DNA of 7,170 nt, taken from assembly GCA_030040515.1 (NCBI GenBank), contig JASHTO010000741.1, forward strand, positions 1 through 7,170, in the 5' to 3' direction. Made by a program: the position numbers and the translations under genes. This document shows positions 1 to 6,007 of the stretch, in pieces. The notes under the pieces are model-generated. The model worked only from the letters and a program-made list of their open reading frames with translations. It was not told where the DNA came from and made no database searches. Every line of letters starts with the position of its first letter. Within the stretch, counting starts at the first letter, position 1. Source of the stretch: Terriglobia bacterium. Lineage in GTDB: Bacteria > Acidobacteriota > Terriglobia > UBA7540.

Positions 1-2720
1 CGGCGCAAATCCTCGATGACGCCAGCGAAGTCCTTTTCGACGAAGTAGGGAAGCAGAAAGCGGTCGTGCAGGCGCGTGCCCCAGTGGATGGGCGGTTCCT
101 CATAAGGTTGCCGCCAGAACCACGCCACCAGTGCTCGCACCAACAATTGCTGCGCCAGGCTCATCCGCGCGTGCGGCGGCATTTCAAATGAGCGAAGCTC
201 CAGCAATCCCTGCCGCCCCGAGGCCGTGTCGGGCGAATAGAGTTTGTCGATGCAGAATTCCGCGCGATGAGTGTTGCCAGTGACGTCCACGAGCAAGTGG
301 CGAAAAATGCGGTCAACAATCCACGGAGCAACTCCACACTTCCCATTCGCCTTTATCTGACCGAAGGCGATTTCGAGTTCGTAGACGGAGTCCGCGCGAG
401 TCTCATCCACGCGCGGCGCCTGGCTGGTGGGGCCGATGAATGTGCTGGAGAACATATACGAGAGCGACGGATGATTCAGCCAGTAGCCCAGCATGCTGCG
501 CAGCAAGTCAGGTCGCCGCAAAAATGGACTGTCTGCCGGCGTCGGTCCGCCCAGCACCACGTGATTTCCGCCGCCCGTGCCCGTGTGACGGCCGTCGAGC
601 ATGAATTTCTCTGTGGCGAGGCGGCTCAGGCGCGCCTGCTCATAGAGAGTTTGGGTAATTTCCACCGCCTCACGCCAACTTGTAGCGGGGTGAACGTTGA
701 CTTCCAACACTCCCGGGTCCGGCGCGAGCTTGATGTGCCGAAGACGCGGGTCGTGCGGCGGTGGATACCCTTCTATCAGAACCGACATGCGGAGTCGCTT
801 GGCGGTGTCCTCAATTGCGGCGAGGAGATCGATATAGTCTTCAGTTGAATTGACCGGCGGAATGAAAACCCAAAGAGAGCCCTCGCGCGGTTCGACCACT
901 AATGCGGTACGGATTACAGGATGAAATGTCGAGACGGGAGGCGGTGATTGCGGTATGCCTTCAACACCGCGCGGCTGCTCCACGAACTCAACCGGCGCAG
1001 GCGCTTTCGCCTCTCGCCGTGTGGGGATCGGCAACGGCGCGGCCGGAATGGATGGATCGATATCGGAAACTTTCTGGCGATCATCCTCGGGTTCCCACAA
1101 TAGTGTCTCGAGTGGCAAACGCAGGCCGGCGGGCGAATCGCCGGGAATCAAGAATAGGTGCTCGGACCGTAATTGCCAGGAAGCGCTTTCCCATTCCGAG
1201 CGGCCGTGGCCGGAGGTTCTTCTCAGCGGGAGCACGTAACCCACAGGCTGGCTCAATCCACGCTCAAGAACCTGGCGAACCCGCGCGCGTTCCTGGGGGT
1301 CGTCAAGCTTGTTGTCATGCACGTTCACGTTACTGGGCAGGCGGCGCTCTTTCAGGAGATGCGCCAGCGGGTCCTCGTAGGCGTCGATGACGTGTTCAGC
1401 CCCGACGCCCAGCCTCTGCGCCAGAGCTAGCGCGAATTGGTCTGCCGCGTTCGCGCCAAAACCATAATCGCGATCCAACCCGGCCAGCCAACGCGCGTCG
1501 TTCCAAAGAGCAACGCCGTCAGCGCGCCAGTAGTAGGAAAAAGTCCAGCGCGGCAGTTGCTCGCCCGGATACCACTTGCCCTGTCCGTAATGCAGAACTC
1601 CATGGTTGCCGAACTTGTCGCGCAGGCGCAGCAGAAGATCGCTGGCCAGACGGCGCTTGGCATCGCCCAGTGCCTCGGTGTTCCACTCCGCGCCGTCCAT
1701 GTCATCGATGGAGACGAAAGTGGGTTCGCCACCGATGGTCAGGCGGACGTCGCCGGCCACCAATTCTTCGTCGATGCGCTCACCCAGCCGGTAGATCTCC
1801 TGCCACTGCTCTTCGGTATAAGGTTTGGTGACGCGTGGCGGTTCGAGCTGGCGGGTGACGCGCATCTCATGGTGAAAATCCACCTGGCTGGGGCTGACCA
1901 TGCCCGTGACCGGCGCGGCCGAGCGCGGTTCGGGAGTGGCGGCAAGCGGAATGTGTCCCTCGCCGGCAAATAATCCTGACGTGGGATCGAGCCCCACCCA
2001 TCCCGCGCCGGGAAGATAAACTTCCGCCCAGGCGTGCAGGTCCGTAAAGTCAGCCCCCGGACCGACGGGACCTTCCAGCGGCTTTTCATCGGGTTTGAGC
2101 TGAATCAGGTAACCGGAAACGAATCGCGCCGCAAGCCCGAGATGACGAAGAGTTTCGACCAGCAGCCATCCCGTGTCGCGGCATGAGCCGCTGGCGCGTT
2201 CCAAGGTTTCTTCCGGAGCCTGCACGCCGGGTTCGGTCCGAATCAGGTAGCGAATTTCGCGTTGCAGCCGCTGATTCAGCTTGACGAGAAACGCCACGGA
2301 GGGGGTCGAGCTACGGTCAATGCTATCCAACAGCGCCTTCAGGCGCGGAGTTGCCGGCGGCACTTGCAGAAAGGGCTCCAGATCGCGACGCTCCCAGGCT
2401 TCGTACTGGAAGGGGAATTTTTCCGCATAAGGTTCAAGGAAGAAATCGAAAGGATTGATGACCGTCATCTCCGCCGTCAAATCCACTTCCAGTGAGAACC
2501 GGCGAGTGGGCTTGGGAAAAACCAGCCGCGCCAGAAAATTTCCCTGAGGATCCTGCTGCCAGTTGATGAAGTGCTCCTTGGGCTCGATGCGCAGCGAATA
2601 GCTGGTGATGGGCGTGCGTGTGTGCGGCGCGGGCCGAAGCCGCACGATTTGCGGTGAAAGGCTGACCAGGCGGTCGTACTCATAGACGGTCTTGTGGTAG
2701 AGGCCGACGCGAATTCCCAT
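1..2720 (-). CDS. Transglutaminase-like protein fused to DUF2126 putative amidoligase (C-terminus cut by window edge)
   Basis: The frame is open from the ATG at 2720 to the left edge: 906 complete codons, no stop. An N-terminal bacterial transglutaminase beta-type region spans about residues 3-90. A transglutaminase/papain-fold core follows, with a visible triad: Cys180 in SGSCRDTGW, His229 in DLHAWAEVY and Asp245 in GLDPTSG. DUF2126 begins near residue 310 with LTIGGEPTFVSIDDMD (327-342). It continues through TGTGGGNHVVLGGPT (713-727), RAEFCIDKLY (819-828) and LELRSFEMPPH (840-850). A proline-rich stretch (about 558-601) lies inside the DUF2126 part. Pfam describes DUF2126 as a putative amidoligase; homologues run to roughly 1,100 aa, so about 200 residues are probably missing. 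The start is supported by AGGAGG at 2730-2735, nine bases upstream, and by a one-base overlap (TAATG) with the alpha-E gene. The family assignment is firm. The reaction and substrate are unknown; amide-bond formation or transfer on a peptide or protein is inferred. No signal peptide is seen, so it is probably cytoplasmic. Confidence 0.93.
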   Translation of the reverse strand, partial: MGIRVGLYHKTVYEYDRLVSLSPQIVRLRPAPHTRTPITSYSLRIEPKEHFINWQQDPQGNFLARLVFPKPTRRFSLEVDLTAEMTVINPFDFFLEPYAEKFPFQYEAWERRDLEPFLQVPPATPRLKALLDSIDRSSTPSVAFLVKLNQRLQREIRYLIRTEPGVQAPEETLERASGSCRDTGWLLVETLRHLGLAARFVSGYLIQLKPDEKPLEGPVGPGADFTDLHAWAEVYLPGAGWVGLDPTSGLFAGEGHIPLAATPEPRSAAPVTGMVSPSQVDFHHEMRVTRQLEPPRVTKPYTEEQWQEIYRLGERIDEELVAGDVRLTIGGEPTFVSIDDMDGAEWNTEALGDAKRRLASDLLLRLRDKFGNHGVLHYGQGKWYPGEQLPRWTFSYYWRADGVALWNDARWLAGLDRDYGFGANAADQFALALAQRLGVGAEHVIDAYEDPLAHLLKERRLPSNVNVHDNKLDDPQERARVRQVLERGLSQPVGYVLPLRRTSGHGRSEWESASWQLRSEHLFLIPGDSPAGLRLPLETLLWEPEDDRQKVSDIDPSIPAAPLPIPTRREAKAPAPVEFVEQPRGVEGIPQSPPPVSTFHPVIRTALVVEPREGSLWVFIPPVNSTEDYIDLLAAIEDTAKRLRMSVLIEGYPPPHDPRLRHIKLAPDPGVLEVNVHPATSWREAVEITQTLYEQARLSRLATEKFMLDGRHTGTGGGNHVVLGGPTPADSPFLRRPDLLRSMLGYWLNHPSLSYMFSSTFIGPTSQAPRVDETRADSVYELEIAFGQIKANGKCGVAPWIVDRIFRHLLVDVTGNTHRAEFCIDKLYSPDTASGRQGLLELRSFEMPPHARMSLAQQLLVRALVAWFWRQPYEEPPIHWGTRLHDRFLLPYFVEKDFAGVIEDLR

Positions 2721-3718
2721 TACGGCGCGCCTCCTGCCACTGCGGGCTGGCTGATGGGTGAGCTGGCGAAAAAGTCGTGCGCCAGGTCGTCGTCGATAGA
2801 ATTCATCCGCGTCTGCAAGCCATCGAGGTATTCGTGCAGGCCGTGGCCGATGATGGTTTGCACGGAGGTATAGTCAAGCTCGGCGCGCAGGGGAGCGAGC
2901 GCGCGTTCCGAGGGGTAGATGCACGAACCCATGGGAGTGCCGGTGATGGTGTGCAGGGATTCATCGGCCACGCGCAGGCAATGGCGAATGGCGCGGGGAA
3001 ACTCGCGGTCGAGCACCAGGAAATCCACGATGCTGCGCGGGGCGATGCGCCCGTGTTTCTTGCGGTACATTTCAAATCCGCTCACGGATTTCAGAACCGC
3101 CGACCAGTGAATGTCATCGTAAGGAGTTCCGATGGAATTGGCGGAAGGCAGCAGCATGAAGTATTTCACGTCGAGGATGCGCGAGGTTTTGTCCGCGCGT
3201 TCGAGCTGGCGGCCCAGGCGCAGAAAATGCCAGGCCTCGTTGTAGCTCATCGTCGAGTCGGTGATCCCCTCGAACATGTGGCAGCCCAGGCGAAAGCCGC
3301 GCAGAAATTCCGCCAGGCGCTCGGATTCCGAAAGCGCCCGCTGCGACTGGACTTTCAGGTACATGCTGTTCACCTGCTCCCACATTTCGGTGGAGATGAT
3401 TTCGCGAACCGAGCGGGCATTTTCGCGCGCGGCGCGCAGGCAGCAGGAGATGGAATTCAGGTTGTTGGTGTCCCAAACCAGAAACTTGATGACGGTGGCC
3501 TTTTTGGCCGTGCCGTGCCGCTCGCGAAAAATGGCGGCGTCGCCGGAAGTGTCAATCAAAGGTTGCCACTGGTGGTCAGGCTCAAGGGGCAAATCGAGCT
3601 GCAGGTGCAGGTTGACGTCGATGAAGCGCGCCACGTTTTCGGCACGCTCGATGTAGCGCGCCATCCAGTAGACGGCCTCGGCGGCGCGGCTCAGGAGTGG
3701 CGCGGTTTCACTGGCCAT
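2720..3718 (-). CDS. Alpha-E domain protein (DUF403 family)
   Basis: This complete 332-aa protein is mostly alpha-helical. Its N-terminus LLSRAAEAVYWMARYIERAE (residues 8-27) is the family signature: a conserved Arg, an Ala-Glu pair, a Tyr-Trp and ERAEN. The alpha-E domain fills nearly the whole chain, which is the usual length for a stand-alone family member. No enzymatic residues are recognised. The domain is known mainly from its constant association with circularly permuted ATP-grasp and transglutaminase genes, sometimes as a fusion, so a scaffold or partner role in that complex is inferred. The ATG at 3718 has an AAGGAG Shine-Dalgarno six bases upstream. It overlaps the end of the ATP-grasp gene by 11 bases, and its own TAA shares a base with the next ATG, so all three genes are probably translationally coupled. 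There is no signal peptide or membrane segment; it is likely cytoplasmic. Confidence 0.94.
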   Translation of the reverse strand: MASETAPLLSRAAEAVYWMARYIERAENVARFIDVNLHLQLDLPLEPDHQWQPLIDTSGDAAIFRERHGTAKKATVIKFLVWDTNNLNSISCCLRAARENARSVREIISTEMWEQVNSMYLKVQSQRALSESERLAEFLRGFRLGCHMFEGITDSTMSYNEAWHFLRLGRQLERADKTSRILDVKYFMLLPSANSIGTPYDDIHWSAVLKSVSGFEMYRKKHGRIAPRSIVDFLVLDREFPRAIRHCLRVADESLHTITGTPMGSCIYPSERALAPLRAELDYTSVQTIIGHGLHEYLDGLQTRMNSIDDDLAHDFFASSPISQPAVAGGAP

Positions 3719-5174
3719 TCGCGGCTCCTTCCCCCGGCGCGGGCGCCAGCACCCAGGTGTCTTTGCTTCCTCCGCCCTGCGACGAATTCACCACGAGCGA
3801 ACCCTTGCGCAGCGCCACGCGCGTCAGCCCGCCGGGCAGCACGTAGATTTCCTTGCCATAGAGAATGTAAGGGCGCAGGTCAACGTGCCGGCCTTCCAAT
3901 TCATCTTCCACCAGCGTGGGCACGCGCGAGAGCGAAAGCGTGGGTTGGGCGATGTAATTGCGCGGCTTCTCATTGATCTTCGCCGCAAATTCCTTGCGCT
4001 GCGCGGCGGTGGAGTGCGGGCCGACCAGCATTCCGTACCCGCCCGCCTCATTCGCCGATTTCACCACCAGCTTGTCGAGGTTTTCCAGCACGTGCTGGCG
4101 GTCCGCGTCTTTCCAGCAGAGGAACGTTGGGACGTTGGGTAGAATCGCGTCCGCGCCCTCATAGTAGCGAATCATGTCCGGCACGTAGGAGTAGACAACC
4201 TTGTCATCGGCCACGCCGTTGCCGGGAGCATTGGCGAGCGCCACGCGGCCGGCGCGGTAGACTTCCAGCAGGCCCGGCACGCCCAGCAATGAATCGGCTC
4301 GAAAGGCCTGCGGGTCGAGAAAGTCATCGTCAATGCGGCGATAAATCACGTCCACGCGACGCAGACCCTTGGTGGTGCGCATGCACACCCAACCGTCCTG
4401 CACCACGAGGTCGCGGCCCTCGACCAGTTGAATCCCCATGCGCTGCGCCAGAAAGCTGTGCTCGAAATACGCCGAGTTGTACATGCCCGGCGTTAAGAGC
4501 ACCACGGTGGGATTGTCCGCGGCGCGCGGCGGTGCAATGGATTCGAGCGCTTCCAGCAGCTTGCTGGGATAGATATCCACGGGGCGAACGTGCAGGCCGG
4601 CGAAGACTTTCGGGAACGTTCGCTTCATCAAGTCGCGATTTTCGAGCACGTAGGAGACGCCCGAGGGCACGCGCAGATTGTCCTCCAGCACGTAGATTTG
4701 GCCGTCGCTGTGGCGAACCAGGTCCGTGCCCGTAATGTGCACCCAAACTCGTGCCGGAGGATTGATGCCGTGGCACTGGGGGCGATAAAACGTCGCCGAC
4801 TTGACGATCTCCTCAGGAATGATTTTGTCCTTCAGGATTTTCTGGTCGTGGTAGATGTCGTCGATGAATTCGTTGAGCGCGTGGATGCGCTGCTTCAGGC
4901 CGCGCTCGACCCAATCCCACTCCTCGGCGCGCACGATGCGGGGAATCAGGTCGAAGGGAAAGATGCGTTCCGTTCCCGCTGAATCCCCATAGACGTTGAA
5001 GGTGATGCCCATTTGCAGCAGGATGGTTTCCGCCGCACGCTGACAGCGCAGCAACTCACCTTCTTCAAGGGAATCGATGGTTTCAAGCAGCAGGCGCGCT
5101 TCCGGACGAGCCTCTCCCTTGGCGTGGAAGACCTCGTCATAGAAGCCGTCGGTTTGGTAGGAGTGAAGGTTCAA
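3708..5174 (-). CDS. Circularly permuted ATP-grasp family protein (DUF404/DUF407)
   Basis: This protein is 488 aa from a TTG at 5174. Family landmarks in this numbering are: FYDEVF near residue 11; MGITFNVYG from 55; EDNLRVPSGVSYVLENR (164-180), probably carrying nucleotide/metal ligands; TPGMYNSAYFEHSFLAQ; RRVDVIYRRIDDDF; ALANAPGNGVADDK; and KSANEAGGYGM (372-382), which resembles the nucleotide-binding loop of ATP-grasp enzymes. The family is predicted to activate a carboxylate with ATP and ligate it to an amine; the substrate is unknown. It is the first gene of the operon, followed by alpha-E and transglutaminase/DUF2126, the same order as Rv2411c-Rv2410c-Rv2409c of Mycobacterium tuberculosis. 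The start is uncertain. No ATG or GTG exists in frame upstream of MGITF. TTG 5174 has GGTGA four bases upstream and gives the N-terminus MNLHSYQTDGFYDE. A longer frame opens at TTG 5285 (525 aa), but its extra 37 residues are Gly/Pro-rich, run into repeat DNA and lack a good ribosome binding site. Function is inferred; family is firm. Confidence 0.92.
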   Translation of the reverse strand: MNLHSYQTDGFYDEVFHAKGEARPEARLLLETIDSLEEGELLRCQRAAETILLQMGITFNVYGDSAGTERIFPFDLIPRIVRAEEWDWVERGLKQRIHALNEFIDDIYHDQKILKDKIIPEEIVKSATFYRPQCHGINPPARVWVHITGTDLVRHSDGQIYVLEDNLRVPSGVSYVLENRDLMKRTFPKVFAGLHVRPVDIYPSKLLEALESIAPPRAADNPTVVLLTPGMYNSAYFEHSFLAQRMGIQLVEGRDLVVQDGWVCMRTTKGLRRVDVIYRRIDDDFLDPQAFRADSLLGVPGLLEVYRAGRVALANAPGNGVADDKVVYSYVPDMIRYYEGADAILPNVPTFLCWKDADRQHVLENLDKLVVKSANEAGGYGMLVGPHSTAAQRKEFAAKINEKPRNYIAQPTLSLSRVPTLVEDELEGRHVDLRPYILYGKEIYVLPGGLTRVALRKGSLVVNSSQGGGSKDTWVLAPAPGEGAANGQ

Positions 5175-5268
5175 GATTTCACCGTAGGTGGACCCCTCGC
5201 CCTGCGACCCAAAGCCGTCTTCGGCCTGCCCGCCGTACAACTCTGGGAGGCGGGGCGACGGGTCGCGA

Positions 5269-5324
5269 GTGCCCTGCCCGCGCAACTTTTCGACGTAGGG
5301 GCACCCCTGGTGGGTGCCCTGCCC
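5269..5324. repeat. 11-bp direct repeat GTGCCCTGCCC
   Basis: GTGCCCTGCCC occurs at 5269-5279 and again at 5314-5324, 45 bases apart. The second copy lies inside the strong hairpin at 5294-5329. A GCGAC/GTCGC palindrome (5255-5266) sits just beside the first copy. This suggests that the tract from about 5250 to 5330 derives from a composite palindromic intergenic repeat rather than from ancestral coding sequence. Confidence 0.55.
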
Positions 5325-5329
5325 CTACG
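5294..5329. repeat. Palindromic intergenic repeat, copy 1 (CGTAGGGGC...GCCCCTACG)
   Basis: The outer arms CGTAGGGGC (5294-5302) and GCCCCTACG (5321-5329) are perfect 9-bp complements. The inner arms ACCC (5303-5306) and GGGT (5312-5315) extend the stem around a five-base loop, with a five-base bulge at 5316-5320. It resembles a REP-type or miniature palindromic element. It is too GC-rich and too short of a T-tract on either strand to be a convincing intrinsic terminator. On the operon's strand it lies in the leader or at the extreme 5' end of the longest ATP-grasp frame and could fold in the mRNA. Confidence 0.75.
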
Positions 5330-5370
5330 GCGCACTGCGCTTCCATCCACAAAGGCTCAATTTCTAGAGG

Positions 5371-5418
5371 TTATAGGGTATCGCCACGTCCCGTAGGCGT
5401 GTCAATGGGGCGCAGCAT
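5371..5418 (-). CDS. Candidate 15-aa leader peptide ORF
   Basis: An ATG at 5418 opens a 15-codon frame, MLRPIDTPTGRGDTL, ending in TAA at 5371-5373. AGGAAG (5424-5429) sits five bases upstream as a good Shine-Dalgarno. It lies about 200 bases before the proposed ATP-grasp start, on the same strand. It could be a regulatory upstream ORF only if transcription starts upstream of 5430. The alternative promoter at 5400-5405 would make it untranscribed. An ORF this short arises easily by chance, so this is a weak call. Confidence 0.2.
   Translation of the reverse strand: MLRPIDTPTGRGDTL
5377..5405 (-). promoter_or_regulatory. Possible sigma-70-type promoter for the ATP-grasp operon
   Basis: On the minus strand a perfect TTGACA (5405 to 5400) is followed after 17 bases by GATACC (5382 to 5377) and then CTATAAC. 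The -35 box is ideal; the -10 box is only a partial match. Transcription would begin near 5370, giving a leader that includes the GC-rich hairpin at 5294-5329. No better promoter is visible directly before the operon. Confidence 0.35.
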
Positions 5419-5435
5419 AAAAACTTCCTATTATT

Positions 5436-5451
5436 CTGAAAACAATTTCAG
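5436..5451. repeat. Short palindrome CTGAAA-ACAA-TTTCAG
   Basis: Perfect 6-bp arms (5436-5441 and 5446-5451) flank a four-base spacer in an AT-rich patch of the divergent region. It could be an operator half-site pair or a small hairpin. No family of binding protein is recognised. Confidence 0.3.
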
Positions 5452-5538
5452 GAGGGTGGACACCATCACCAGAGCACGGAGACTGTATTCCGGATGCATG
5501 TCCGTGTCAGTCGCACCCCCCTGCACCTCGCTTTCCCC

Positions 5539-5567
5539 TTGACATTCTACCGGAACCAGCGCACCTT
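5539..5567 (+). promoter_or_regulatory. Possible PadR gene promoter, giving a nearly leaderless transcript
   Basis: A perfect TTGACA (5539-5544) is followed after exactly 17 bases by CACCTT (5562-5567), a poor -10 box that keeps only the conserved A at position 2 and T at position 6. Initiation would fall around 5574, only a couple of bases before the PadR ATG at 5576. That fits the absence of any Shine-Dalgarno sequence before that ATG. Confidence 0.35.
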
Positions 5568-5580
5568 CACCTAGAATGTC
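5541..5580. promoter_or_regulatory. Candidate PadR operator: perfect 9-bp inverted repeat
   Basis: GACATTCTA (5541-5549) is the exact reverse complement of TAGAATGTC (5572-5580). The arm centres are 31 bases apart, about three helical turns. One arm overlaps the TTGACA -35 box and the other covers the PadR start codon, so a dimeric repressor bound here would block initiation. Known PadR operators often contain ATGT...ACAT half-sites; here the arms carry ACAT and ATGT in the opposite order and more widely spaced. Autoregulation is inferred. Confidence 0.5.
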
Positions 5581-5938
5581 TACCAAAGAATATCGCGAAC
5601 GCATCGAACTGCTGCAAGGGACGTTGGACCTTCTCATTCTCCGCACGTTGCTGCTGGGCCCGGCGCACGGCCATGCCATTGCCAAGGCGATTGAAATGCG
5701 CTCGGATGACGTGTTGCAGGTTGAGCAGGGGTCGCTTTACCCGGCGCTGCATCGGCTGATCAAGCGCGGCTGGATTTCCGTTCAGGACGGCACGTCGGAA
5801 AACAATCGCCGCGCCAAGTTCTACCGGCTCACGCCGCGCGGGCGGCGGCAATTGGAAGTTGAAACCAGCAAGTGGGGAAAATTCGCCGGAGCCATCGCGC
5901 GAATCCTGACGCCCGCCGAGCAGCAAAGCCGGTCATGA
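5576..5938 (+). CDS. PadR-family winged-helix transcriptional regulator
   Basis: This complete 120-aa protein has the short PadR architecture. Residues about 11-90 form the winged helix: LLQGTLDLLILRTLLLGPAH, then a G-H-A-I-A-K-A-I helix, the signature VEQGSLYPALHRLIKRGW (residues 49-66), and the wing through RRAKFYRLTPRGRRQL. The C-terminal helix (about 88-112) would be the dimerisation helix. PadR proteins are usually repressors released by small hydrophobic ligands; the ligand here is unknown. The ATG at 5576 has no Shine-Dalgarno and lies inside the inverted repeat at 5541-5580, suggesting a leaderless, self-repressed transcript. The permease starts 69 bases downstream on the same strand, so the pair is probably cotranscribed. 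This pairing is very common in Acidobacteriota. Confidence 0.95.
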   Translation: MSTKEYRERIELLQGTLDLLILRTLLLGPAHGHAIAKAIEMRSDDVLQVEQGSLYPALHRLIKRGWISVQDGTSENNRRAKFYRLTPRGRRQLEVETSKWGKFAGAIARILTPAEQQSRS

Positions 5939-5939
5939 C

Positions 5940-5990
5940 CGTAGGGGCGAAGCGATACTTCGCCCGTTTGGACGAGGGGGAACCTCTACG
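5940..5990. repeat. Palindromic intergenic repeat, copy 2 (CGTAGGGG...CCTCTACG)
   Basis: This tract almost fills the gap between the PadR gene and the permease. Its ends CGTAGGGG (5940-5947) and CCTCTACG (5983-5990) are inverted with one mismatch. Inside, GGGCGAAG (5945-5952) and CTTCGCCC (5958-5965) form a perfect 8-bp stem with a five-base loop. The terminal CGTAGGGGC matches the outer arm of the hairpin at 5294-5329, so both belong to one dispersed repeat family. It could act as an mRNA hairpin between the two genes. Confidence 0.65.
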
Positions 5991-5997
5991 AGTGAGT

Positions 5998-6004
5998 GAG
6001 GGAA
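5998..6004 (+). promoter_or_regulatory. Ribosome binding site that sets the permease start
   Basis: GAGGGAA ends three bases before the TTG at 6008. The GAGG core ends five bases before it. This supports TTG 6008 over the GTG at 5996 and the ATGs at 6047 and 6050, which have no comparable site and, for the ATGs, would remove conserved N-terminal residues. Confidence 0.55.
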
Positions 6005-6007
6005 TTT

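Larger units (their letters stand above)
5175..5575. other. Divergent intergenic control region
   Basis: About 400 bases lie between the minus-strand operon and the plus-strand PadR gene (290 if the ATP-grasp protein starts at 5285). No convincing full-length gene was found on either strand. The part nearest the operon (about 5251-5330) is GC-rich and repeat-like. The centre (about 5360-5455) is AT-richer and holds a candidate promoter, a leader-like ORF and a short palindrome. The part nearest PadR holds its promoter and operator candidates. In 5455-5538 I see nothing I can name. Confidence 0.7.

Noticed and set aside
267..1973. Several 160-190-codon plus-strand frames (267-848, 902-1390, 1437-1973)
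   Set aside because: They are antisense to the continuous transglutaminase-DUF2126 frame, which carries conserved family motifs over the same positions; the plus-strand translations resemble no known protein.
1..2720. Possible frameshift in the long transglutaminase gene
   Set aside because: Translation in a single frame from 2720 to the left edge keeps all expected motifs in order and shows no stop, so the gene is intact as far as it can be seen.
2777..3976. 399-codon open frame on the plus strand opposite the alpha-E gene
   Set aside because: It lies wholly antisense to the alpha-E and ATP-grasp genes, has no recognisable domain, and is the kind of long shadow frame expected opposite GC-rich coding DNA.
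5294..5329. Intrinsic terminator
   Set aside because: The stem is strong but no T-tract follows it on either strand. The position, upstream of one gene and far from any gene end on the other strand, fits a dispersed repeat better.
5572..5577. TAGAAT as the -10 box paired with TTGACA at 5539
   Set aside because: The spacer would be 27 bases, far beyond the usable range, and the box overlaps the start codon; it is better explained as one arm of the inverted repeat.
5431..5685. 84-codon minus-strand frame across the divergent region
   Set aside because: It begins inside the PadR coding sequence and ends in the intergenic region, has no ribosome binding site that stands out and no recognisable domain.
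5567..5926. 119-codon minus-strand frame opposite the PadR gene
   Set aside because: The plus strand encodes a clear full-length PadR protein here; the reverse frame is a shadow.
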